From: Allostreptomyces psammosilenae
GTDB taxonomy: Bacteria > Actinomycetota > Actinomycetes > Streptomycetales > Streptomycetaceae
Assembly (NCBI RefSeq): GCF_013407765.1
Contig: NZ_JACBZD010000002.1
Coordinates: 568,001-632,000 of the forward strand
Direction: 5' to 3'
DNA length: 64,000 nt
Made by a program: the position numbers and the translations under genes. Shown in pieces: positions 8,084 through 16,311 of this stretch. The notes under the pieces were generated by a model. The model worked only from the letters and a program-made list of their open reading frames with translations, had not been told where the DNA came from and ran no database searches. How positions within the stretch are numbered: the stretch's first letter is position 1; every line of letters begins with the position of its first letter.

Positions 8084-8707
8084 TCACGCGAAGGCGTAGT
8101 GGCGCACCGGGCGCCAGACCCCGTCCTCGCCGTGCCGGTACAGGCTGAACGCCTCCACCAGGAAGGCCCCGCGGTAGTCGGCCAGCTCCTCGAAGGCGCG
8201 GTCCATCGCCGCCTCGGCGATGTCGTGGGCCACGGTGACGTGCGGGTGGTACGGGAAGTGCAGTTCCCGCCGGAGCGGGCCGGACCGCACGGCCTCCTGC
8301 AGCCGGGAGCAGCCCTCGGCGCCCTCGGCGACCCGCACGAACACCACCGGGGAGACCGGCCGGAAGGTGCCGGTGCCCTCCAGGCGCAGGTCGAAGGGCT
8401 TGCCCTCCTCGGCCACCCGGCGCAGGTGCGCGTCGATGGCGGGCAGCGCGTCACCGGCCACCTCGGTGGGCGGCAGCAGGGTGATGTGGGTCGGGATGCA
8501 GCGGGCGAGGGGGTCGCCGAAGCCGGCGCGGGAGTCCTGCAGCAGACTGCCGTGCGGCTCCGGCACGGGGATCGAGACGCCGATCGTCACGGTGTCGGCG
8601 GCGCAGCCGGCGCGGTCCGCCGCCCGCTCGGGTTCGGCGGTCGGCCGATCCCCGTGGCGGTGCGTCCGAGGAGTGTGGGGAGAACCCGTCGACCCGCCGA
8701 TCCGCAT
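8084..8707 (-). CDS. 2'-5' RNA ligase / cyclic phosphodiesterase-like protein (2H superfamily)
   Basis: 207 residues with the two HxT/S motifs of the 2H phosphoesterase fold: PTHITLLPP and YHPHVTVAH, about 90 residues apart, as the superfamily requires. Members hydrolyse or ligate 2',5' or cyclic 2',3' phosphodiesters on RNA or nucleotides. The bacterial physiological role is unclear. A strong GGAGG, 10 nt before the ATG at 8707, supports this start, although the first 40 residues are low-complexity and the conserved part begins at TVTIGVSIPVPEPHG. It lies upstream of the M23 gene and downstream of trpS on the same strand. Confidence 0.85.
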   Translation of the reverse strand: MRIGGSTGSPHTPRTHRHGDRPTAEPERAADRAGCAADTVTIGVSIPVPEPHGSLLQDSRAGFGDPLARCIPTHITLLPPTEVAGDALPAIDAHLRRVAEEGKPFDLRLEGTGTFRPVSPVVFVRVAEGAEGCSRLQEAVRSGPLRRELHFPYHPHVTVAHDIAEAAMDRAFEELADYRGAFLVEAFSLYRHGEDGVWRPVRHYAFA

Positions 8708-8815
8708 GCGTCTCGTTCCTCCCGCCTGCCGCGCGTGTACTGATTGTCGCCGAACCGGCGCCGGTCGCCGGCGACGTCCAGCCAGACCCTACTGCCGCCC
8801 CGCCACCGCCGAGGC

Positions 8816-8854
8816 TCCGTGCGCCGGGCTCGCCGAAGCATCCCGGCGCACGGA
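8816..8854 (-). terminator. trpS terminator
   Basis: A perfect 13-bp stem (TCCGTGCGCCGGG / CCCGGCGCACGGA) with a 13-nt loop, 17 bp after the trpS stop codon. Confidence 0.75.
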
Positions 8855-8871
8855 ACGGAATTGACGGCGCA

Positions 8872-9918
<1,047 letters not shown>

Positions 9919-10122
9919 TCAGCCGCCGGGCGGTGCCTCCCGCCACCCCTGGCGTGGCGCGGACCGGTCGGCGTGGCGGAGCGGGCGGCGGCGGGCCGCC
10001 GCGGGGGTGCGGCGGCACTGTGACGGGCCCTCCGCCGGGGTCCCGCGCGGGCGGTTCCGGGCCGTTCCCGGGGCGTCGGAGGCGGTCTAGCCTGGCAGGG
10101 ACGGTACGTTTGAGCTGCTCAC

Positions 10123-10140
10123 TGTCCGTTTTGTCGGTTT
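10123..10140 (+). promoter_or_regulatory. Candidate regulatory motif upstream of rocD
   Basis: TGTCCGTTTTGTCGGTTT, 44 bp before the rocD start, is AT-rich against its surroundings. It matches 7927-7944 at 17 of 18 positions. The regulator is unknown; an amino-acid-responsive factor is only a guess. Confidence 0.4.
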
Positions 10141-10183
10141 CGGGCGCCGAGGGTGTCCGCCGCCACACGAGGAGGAGCCCGCC

Positions 10184-11458
10184 ATGGAGCCCGACGACGC
10201 GCCCGTGGACGCATCCCTGGACGTGCCCGTGGACGTGCCGCCGGTGTCCCGGAAACTGATCCGGGCCGCCGACGCGCACAGCGCCCACAACTACTCCCCG
10301 CTCCCCGTCGTCGTGGCCGGCGCCGAAGGGGCCTGGGTCACCGACGTCGAGGGCCGCCGCTACCTCGACCTGCTGGCCGGCTACTCGGCGCTCAACTTCG
10401 GCCACCGCAACCCCCGGCTGATCGCCGCCGCCACCGAGCAGCTCGGCCGGGTCACCCTCACCAGCCGCGCCTTCCACCACGACCGCTTCGCCGCCTTCTG
10501 CGAACAGCTCGCCGACCTGTGCGGCAAGGACGCCGTGCTGCCGATGAACACCGGCGCCGAGGCGGTGGAGACGGCGATCAAGACCGCCCGCAAGTGGGGG
10601 TACGAGGTCCGGGGCGTCCCGGACGGCCGGGCCAGGATCGTCGTCGCCGCCGGCAACTTCCACGGCCGCACCACCACCATCGTCGGCTTCTCCACGGACC
10701 CGGAGGCCCGGGAGCACTACGGGCCCTTCGCCCCCGGCTTCGACATCGTCCCCTTCGGCGACGCCGCCGCCCTGGCCGCGGCGGTCACCGGGGACACCGT
10801 CGCCGTGCTCCTGGAACCCATCCAGGGCGAGGCCGGCGTGCTGGTCCCGCCGGACGGCTACCTGCGCGAGGCCCGCCGGATCACCGCCGAGCGGGGCGTG
10901 CTGCTGGTGCTCGACGAGATCCAGTCCGGGCTCGGCCGCACCGGACGCACCTTCGCCTGCGAGCACGAGTCGGTCGTCCCCGACGTCTACGTGCTCGGCA
11001 AGGCGCTGGGCGGCGGCGTGGTGCCGGTCTCGGCGGTGGTCGCCGACCGCGACGTGCTGGGCGTGTACTCCCCGGGCACCCACGGCTCCACCTTCGGCGG
11101 CAACCCGCTCGCCTGCGCGGTCGCCCTGGAGGTGATCGCCATGCTGCGCACCGGCGAGTACCAGCGGCAGGCCGCGCTGCTCGGCGAGCGGCTGCACGCC
11201 GGCCTGGCCGCGCTGGCCGCCGCCCCCGGTTCCGCCGTGCGCGCGGTGCGCGGGCGCGGACTGTGGGCCGGCATCGACGTCGACCCGCGGCTGGGCGGCG
11301 GGCGGCGGGTGGCCGAGCGGCTGATGGGGGAGGGGGTGCTGGTGAAGGAGACCCACGGCTCCACGATCCGCGTCGCCCCGCCGCTGACCATCTCCGCCGA
11401 GGACCTCGACCTCGCGCTGGAGGCCCTGGCCCGGGTGCTGGTGCCACCGGCCGGCTGA
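10184..11458 (+). CDS. rocD: Ornithine--oxo-acid aminotransferase
   Basis: A 424-residue class III PLP aminotransferase converting ornithine plus 2-oxoglutarate to glutamate semialdehyde plus glutamate. It begins SAHNYSPLPVVVAGAEGAWVTDVEG and YLDLLAGYSALNFGHRNP, both typical of RocD. It contains LPMNTGAEAVETAIK (phosphate cup), the PLP-anchoring aspartate in LVLDEIQSGLGRTG and the Schiff-base lysine in DVYVLGKALGGGVVPVSA. The first 24 residues are a low-complexity D/V/P extension. GAGGAGGAG upstream of the ATG is a strong ribosome site. No dimethylarginine hydrolase partner gene is adjacent. Confidence 0.95.
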   Translation: MEPDDAPVDASLDVPVDVPPVSRKLIRAADAHSAHNYSPLPVVVAGAEGAWVTDVEGRRYLDLLAGYSALNFGHRNPRLIAAATEQLGRVTLTSRAFHHDRFAAFCEQLADLCGKDAVLPMNTGAEAVETAIKTARKWGYEVRGVPDGRARIVVAAGNFHGRTTTIVGFSTDPEAREHYGPFAPGFDIVPFGDAAALAAAVTGDTVAVLLEPIQGEAGVLVPPDGYLREARRITAERGVLLVLDEIQSGLGRTGRTFACEHESVVPDVYVLGKALGGGVVPVSAVVADRDVLGVYSPGTHGSTFGGNPLACAVALEVIAMLRTGEYQRQAALLGERLHAGLAALAAAPGSAVRAVRGRGLWAGIDVDPRLGGGRRVAERLMGEGVLVKETHGSTIRVAPPLTISAEDLDLALEALARVLVPPAG

Positions 11459-11508
11459 GCCCGACGGCGTGGCCACCTCCGGTCATGGCCCCGACGACCG
11501 GCCGCCCC

Positions 11509-11514
11509 TAGGCT
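11509..11514 (+). promoter_or_regulatory. -10 box of a leaderless promoter
   Basis: TAGGCT lies exactly 6 nt before the ATG at 11521, with no Shine-Dalgarno sequence between. Confidence 0.5.
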
Positions 11515-11520
11515 GCCCCC

Positions 11521-11988
11521 ATGGCACCGAGAATCGCGACGAACGAGCGGGTCGAGTCCGAGCGCCTGCGGGACTTCCTGCGGGACCGGCACCGCGCCAT
11601 CCTGCTGACCACCCGCTCCGACGGCCGCCCGCAGGGCTCACCGGTGACCTGCGGCCTGGACGACGCCGGGCGCATCGTGGTCTCCACCTACCCCGAGCGC
11701 GCCAAGGCCCGCAACGCCCGCCGGGACCCCCGGGCGTCCGTCATCGTGCTCTCCGACGACTTCGACGGCCCCTGGGTGCAGGTGGACGGCACGGCAGAGG
11801 TGCTCGACCTGCCCGAGGCCCTGGAACCGCTGGTCGACTACTACCGCTGCATCGCCGGGGAGCACCCGGACTGGGACGAGTACCGCGAGGCCATGCGCCG
11901 CCAGGGCAAGTCGCTGATCCGGATCACCCCCGAACGCTGGGGCCCCATCGCCACCGGAGGCTTCCCCGCCCGCCTCGCCACCGACTGA
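11521..11988 (+). CDS. PPOX-class F420-dependent oxidoreductase-like protein
   Basis: A 155-residue split beta-barrel flavin/F420-binding protein. Key segments are LRDFLRDRHRAILLTTRSDGRPQGSP-type N-terminal strands, then GRIVVSTYPERAKARNARRDPRASVIVL, where the Lys/Arg-rich stretch contacts the cofactor phosphate. WVQVDGTAEVLDLPEALEPLVDYY and a closing RITPERWG strand follow. Actinobacterial homologues reduce various substrates with F420H2. The substrate here is unknown. The start is supported by the leaderless -10 box. It converges with the XRE gene across a strong hairpin. Confidence 0.88.
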   Translation: MAPRIATNERVESERLRDFLRDRHRAILLTTRSDGRPQGSPVTCGLDDAGRIVVSTYPERAKARNARRDPRASVIVLSDDFDGPWVQVDGTAEVLDLPEALEPLVDYYRCIAGEHPDWDEYREAMRRQGKSLIRITPERWGPIATGGFPARLATD

Positions 11989-11994
11989 CCCACC

Positions 11995-12029
11995 CGCGCC
12001 CCGCGGCGGCCCGGCTGCCGCGGGGCGCG
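11995..12029. terminator. Bidirectional hairpin terminator
   Basis: A perfect 13-bp stem (CGCGCCCCGCGGC / GCCGCGGGGCGCG) with a 9-nt loop between the convergent F420-type and XRE genes. Confidence 0.75.
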
Positions 12030-12040
12030 GACGCCGTGCT

Positions 12041-12364
12041 TCAGCCCACCTCGCGCAGTTCACCGTCGCTGAAGACGGCCATCATCATCAGGTTGCCGCC
12101 AAGCGCTTCGACGTATCGCGCGATGACCTCGTGGCCGGACACCTGGCCCGCCTCGATCTGCGAGACGCGTCCCTTGGTCACCCCCATGCGGTCGGCCACC
12201 TCCTGCTGGGTGAGGCCGCGATCCTTGCGCATCTCCGCGAGCCGCCAGGCGCGTGCCTCGTCGGCGAGCCGCTGGACGCCCTGCTGGAAGGCCTCAGGAC
12301 CGCCGGCCCGCTCGATGGCGCGCTGCCGGTGCTCGGAGTCCCGCCAACGGGCCAAGCCCTTCAT
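12041..12364 (-). CDS. Solitary XRE-family HTH protein (HigA-like antitoxin type)
   Basis: A 107-residue helix-turn-helix protein. Residues 41-70 read WRLAEMRKDRGLTQQEVADRMGVTKGRVSQIEAG, a canonical XRE domain, followed by HEVIARYVEALGG. This is the architecture of antitoxins that follow a RelE/HigB-type toxin gene. GGAGCTGGGTGA precedes the ATG, which could be translational coupling to an upstream gene. However, no toxin gene is present in the 155 bp up to mdh, only the mdh terminator. It is therefore either an orphan regulator or the survivor of a lost toxin-antitoxin pair. Confidence 0.85.
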   Translation of the reverse strand: MKGLARWRDSEHRQRAIERAGGPEAFQQGVQRLADEARAWRLAEMRKDRGLTQQEVADRMGVTKGRVSQIEAGQVSGHEVIARYVEALGGNLMMMAVFSDGELREVG

Positions 12365-12453
12365 TCACCCAGCTCCTCTCGGCGTTCCTCTGGACGAGGT
12401 GGAGACGGGGAAGTCGCGGGGAAGATCCGGGTTTCGTCCGAACGGGTGACATC

Positions 12454-12502
12454 ACGCCGCCGGCCCGGCGCCCCCGTGAAGGGGGCGCCGGGCCGGCGGC
12501 GT
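12454..12502 (-). terminator. mdh terminator
   Basis: A perfect 22-bp G/C stem (arms 12454-12475 and 12481-12502) with a GTGAA loop, 17 bp after the mdh stop codon. It is one of the strongest hairpins in the window. Confidence 0.9.
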
Positions 12503-12519
12503 CAGGCGGTGGCGCGGGG

Positions 12520-13620
<1,101 letters not shown>

Positions 13621-13718
13621 CTACCCCTGCCCCCGGCGCGCCGGGCACGGGGCACGGCGGGGAGATTGGTCACTCCGCAGGACATTGACGGGTCCGGGCG
13701 GATCGCCGGGCGGAACGG

Positions 13719-13754
13719 GGCCGGATCCGGACCGGGTTCGATCCGGATCCGGCC
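13719..13754 (-). terminator. Probable native terminator of the 14.75-18.4 kb operon, now displaced by the IS
   Basis: A perfect 12-bp inverted repeat (GGCCGGATCCGG / CCGGATCCGGCC) with a 12-nt loop. Without the insertion sequence it would sit about 20 bp behind the stop codon of the gene at 14755-15687, on the right side to terminate that operon. The loop contains GGTTCGAT, which looks T-loop-like, but there is no tRNA here. Confidence 0.55.
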
Positions 13755-13779
13755 GTCCGCGCGGCACGCCGCCGGCTAG

Positions 13780-13797
13780 ATGATTGAGTCCGATGTT
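13780..13797 (+). repeat. IS left terminal inverted repeat
   Basis: ATGATTGAGTCCGATGTT, perfectly complementary to 14737-14754, preceded by CTAG. Confidence 0.9.
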
Positions 13798-13798
13798 C

Positions 13799-14692
13799 TC
13801 AGTGGTCGTAGGCGATCAGTGAGCGTTTGACTGGGGCGTTGGTGTTCCAGTTGTGCCAGATCGCGGCGGCGAGGGCGAGGAGTCGTTGGGCGGTGCGGGC
13901 GAACACCCCTTGGGGTGTTCGCCCGCCGTGTTGCTCGAGGCTGAGCTGGCCTTTGAGGGTGTCGAAGACGGCCTCGATCCACTGGCGGGAGCGGGCGAGC
14001 CTGCCGTGGCGGGCTGGTTCGTCCTTGCGGTCCGGGCGAACGAGGTGGATGCCGAGCCGGTCGGTGAGGAACGCCTCGAACTCCCGCCCGGCGAAGCCCT
14101 TGTCCGCGAGGATGACCTGGCCGGCTCGCACGAGGTGGTGGTCGCGTTCGAGCAGTGCGGTCATCACTTCCCGCTCACCGATCCCGGGGGTGGCCAGGCA
14201 CCAGGTGACGGGCATGCCTTCGGCGGTGGTGACGAGGTAGAGGCGTAGGCCCCAGAAGTAGCGGGAGTGGGAGCGGCAGTAGCCGTAGCCGGCCCATCCG
14301 GCCAGTTGGGAGCGTCTGACGGTCTCGCGTGAGGCGGCGCATGGGAGGGGTGTGGAGTCGATCAGCCGTAGGTTGTCCTCCCATGTGGGCACGGTGCGGG
14401 CCAGTGCCTCGATCACCTGGGAGATCAAAGGTCCGGCCGTGTTGAGGCGCTTGGTGTAGCCGGACTGCTGGGGCAGGTAGCGGAACAGGTGCCGCAGGCG
14501 GGCGTGGGCGAAGCGGAGCCAGTGGCGGGTCGAGGGGAAGCCGAGCAGGGCCTGTGCGACGGCCAGGCACAGCAGTTCCGCGTCCGAGAGTTTCGGGGGT
14601 CGCCCGATCCGGCGACGCGGGGCTGTTGGGGCCACGTGGTCGTCGATGAACACGTACAGTGCTGCCAGAAGGGCGTCTAGGTTTGTCGTCAC
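13799..14692 (-). CDS. IS982-family DDE transposase
   Basis: A 297-residue transposase. The N-terminal part begins LDALLAALYVFIDDHV and GRPPKLSDAELLCLAVAQALLG, typical of IS982 proteins. The catalytic triad candidates are D112 in RLIDSTPLP, D197 in ILADKGFAGREFEA and E240 in RQWIEAVFDTLKGQLSLEQHGG. It ends AIWHNWNTNAPVKRSLIAYDH, which also closes many actinomycete IS982 proteins I recall. No frameshift or internal stop is present. It starts with GTG at 14692, and its stop lies only 2 bp from the left terminal repeat. Confidence 0.93.
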   Translation of the reverse strand: MTTNLDALLAALYVFIDDHVAPTAPRRRIGRPPKLSDAELLCLAVAQALLGFPSTRHWLRFAHARLRHLFRYLPQQSGYTKRLNTAGPLISQVIEALARTVPTWEDNLRLIDSTPLPCAASRETVRRSQLAGWAGYGYCRSHSRYFWGLRLYLVTTAEGMPVTWCLATPGIGEREVMTALLERDHHLVRAGQVILADKGFAGREFEAFLTDRLGIHLVRPDRKDEPARHGRLARSRQWIEAVFDTLKGQLSLEQHGGRTPQGVFARTAQRLLALAAAIWHNWNTNAPVKRSLIAYDH

Positions 14693-14736
14693 ACACGAAC
14701 CAACGGACGCCCTTCGTCATGGTCGCGGCCAGCCCA

Positions 14737-14754
14737 AACATCGGACTCAATCAT
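14737..14754 (-). repeat. IS right terminal inverted repeat
   Basis: The complement of ATGATTGAGTCCGATGTT, followed by CTAG. The TAG of this CTAG, read on the minus strand, is the stop codon of the adjacent gene. Confidence 0.9.
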
Positions 14755-15687
14755 CTAGATCTCCTCGGGGCCGAGGGTGGTCAGCCCGTACTCCTCGGCG
14801 ATCGGGTTCCACAGCGCCAGCGCCTCGTCCTTGGCGGCCGCGGCCTCCTCGCTGTCGGCGGCGGCCGCCGCGGCGTCACCGCTCTCCTCCGCCGAGGTGG
14901 ACGGCGCGCAGTCGGAGGAGGCCCGGGAGTCGGCCCACAGGGCGTAGGAGTAGTCGGCGTCGCCGGAGCTGCTCCAGGCCCGGTACAGCGCGTCGGTCAG
15001 CTCCTGGTGGTCGGGCAGGGCGCTGAGGTCGAGGACGAGCAGCTCGTCGCGCAGCCGGTAGCGCTCCATCGCCGCGTCGTAGAGTTCGGCGGCGGCGGTC
15101 TCCACCTCGCCGACCGAGGGGCAGGAGCCCACCACGGCGACGGCGTCGATGACCGTCTGCCGGCTCTGGCCGCTGGCCAGCAGCAGTTCCTCCAGCGCGG
15201 CGGCCTGGGCGGCGGCGTCCACGGCGGGGTCGGTGGGGGTGTCCGTGGCCCAGCCCGAGCCGCCGTCGGCGCCCGTGTCCGCGCCCGCGTCGGTGCCGCC
15301 GTCCGCGCCGTCCCCGTCGACACCGCCGTCGTAGCCGTCGTAGCCGTCCGGGGGGCCGGCGCTGGGCGACGGCGCCGGCTCCGGTTCCGGCAGGTCGTGG
15401 CCGGTGGCCCACCAGGCGGTGAAGCCCGTGGTGGCCAGCAGCGCCGCGGCGGCGAGGGTGCCCCCGGCGGCGTTCCAGCGCCGCCGCGGCCAGGTCTCGA
15501 ACCAGCGCGGCTGGCGGCGCGGCGGCAGGGCGCCGCCGGCGTGTTCCCAGCGGGCCCGCTCGGGGTTCCAGCGGACCCGGATCGGGCCGGCGTCCCCGGT
15601 GTCCCCGGCCCGCGGCTCGCCGGGGCCGCCGGTGTGCTCCTGGATCCGCCAGTCGTCGCTGCCGGACGTGTTGCCTGCGGTGCTCAT
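14755..15687 (-). CDS. Membrane-anchored protein of unknown function, third gene of an accessory operon
   Basis: 310 residues, no family recognised. The cytoplasmic N-terminal part (1-70) contains RVRWNPERARWEHAGG and RWFETWPRRRWN. One transmembrane helix lies at about 73-93 (AAGGTLAAAALLATTGFTAW). An Asp/Gly-rich low-complexity linker (100-145, DGYDGYDGGVDGDGADGG-like) leads to an Ala/Glu-rich mainly helical external domain with two cysteines (GSCPSVGEVE and SSDCAPSTS) that could form a disulfide. It ends exactly at the CTAG bordering the IS, and the stop codon appears original. It lies 66 bp behind the motif-bearing gene at 15754, on the same strand. Confidence 0.75.
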   Translation of the reverse strand: MSTAGNTSGSDDWRIQEHTGGPGEPRAGDTGDAGPIRVRWNPERARWEHAGGALPPRRQPRWFETWPRRRWNAAGGTLAAAALLATTGFTAWWATGHDLPEPEPAPSPSAGPPDGYDGYDGGVDGDGADGGTDAGADTGADGGSGWATDTPTDPAVDAAAQAAALEELLLASGQSRQTVIDAVAVVGSCPSVGEVETAAAELYDAAMERYRLRDELLVLDLSALPDHQELTDALYRAWSSSGDADYSYALWADSRASSDCAPSTSAEESGDAAAAAADSEEAAAAKDEALALWNPIAEEYGLTTLGPEEI

Positions 15688-15753
15688 GATCCCCTTCCCC
15701 CGGTCGGTTGCCGCCGGCCGCGGGCCCGTGCGGCCGCGCGGCGGCCCGCGGGC

Positions 15754-16206
15754 CTACAGCCCGGCCAGCTCCCGTGCGGCGGTGACCAGCGTGGCCAGCG
15801 CCGCGACCTCGTGCAGTCGGCCGGTCGCCCGGTCCACCAGGGCGCGCAGCCGGCCGCGCTCCGTGGTGGGCCCGTCGGGCTCCTCGGCGCCCGGCGTCCC
15901 GCCGCCGGGCTCCCAGGCCGCTCCGCCGCCGGCGGCCCCGGGCGCGGCCCGGCCCGCCGTCCCGGCGGCGAGCTCGACCGCCTGGTCGAGCTCCAGCGCG
16001 GCGGCCAGCGCGCCCGGGGGCAGCTCCTCGGAGCCCTCCAGGGCCATCCGGCGCAACTCGTCACGGAGCCGCTCCAGCGCCTGGAGCAGCGTCGGGCCGC
16101 CGGAGGGCGCGGCGGGCACGCCCACGTTCTGGGTGATCACGGCGTCGGAGCCGGTCGAGACGATCCCGCTGTTGTCCCCGCCGATGTGGATGCCGCCCGC
16201 CGCCAT
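15754..16206 (-). CDS. Small protein with N-terminal Gly/Asn-rich (amyloid-signalling-like) motif
   Basis: 150 residues of unknown function. Residues 5-23 read GIHIGGDNSGIVSTGSDA, nearly the same pattern as the C-terminal end of the membrane protein encoded upstream (GVYLGGSNRGVISTGGGA). The rest is helical: LLQALERLRDELRRMAL, then after a Gly/Pro linker RGRLRALVDRATGRLHEVAALATLVTAARELAG, a possible coiled coil or helical bundle. The ATG at 16206 is preferred over GTG 16224 because GGAGG lies 8 nt ahead. A matched N-terminal/C-terminal motif pair in adjacent genes is the arrangement seen in prion-like signalling systems; that function is inference. Confidence 0.75.
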   Translation of the reverse strand: MAAGGIHIGGDNSGIVSTGSDAVITQNVGVPAAPSGGPTLLQALERLRDELRRMALEGSEELPPGALAAALELDQAVELAAGTAGRAAPGAAGGGAAWEPGGGTPGAEEPDGPTTERGRLRALVDRATGRLHEVAALATLVTAARELAGL

Positions 16207-16311
16207 GTCGCTCTCCTCCGTCACGTCCGTGTCCTCACCGGTGTCGTTCGCCCGGTCGACCGCTCAGCGGTCCGTTCAGTCGTCCGCCCGGTCGTCCGCC
16301 CGGTCGACCGG

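Larger units (their letters stand above)
13780..14754 (-). mobile_element. IS982-like insertion sequence
   Basis: A 975-bp element with perfect 18-bp terminal inverted repeats (ATGATTGAGTCCGATGTT at 13780-13797, its complement at 14737-14754). It contains one full-length transposase on the minus strand. CTAG flanks it on both sides (13776-13779 and 14755-14758). This is either a 4-bp target duplication or, because CTAG is itself a palindrome, part of 22-bp repeats. The intact ORF and perfect ends suggest a recent insertion and a possibly active element. It lies between the accessory operon and mdh. Confidence 0.92.

Noticed and set aside
13719-13754. tRNA gene suggested by GGTTCGAT between paired arms
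   Set aside because: The arms form one continuous 12-bp hairpin; there is no acceptor, D or anticodon arm. It is a terminator.
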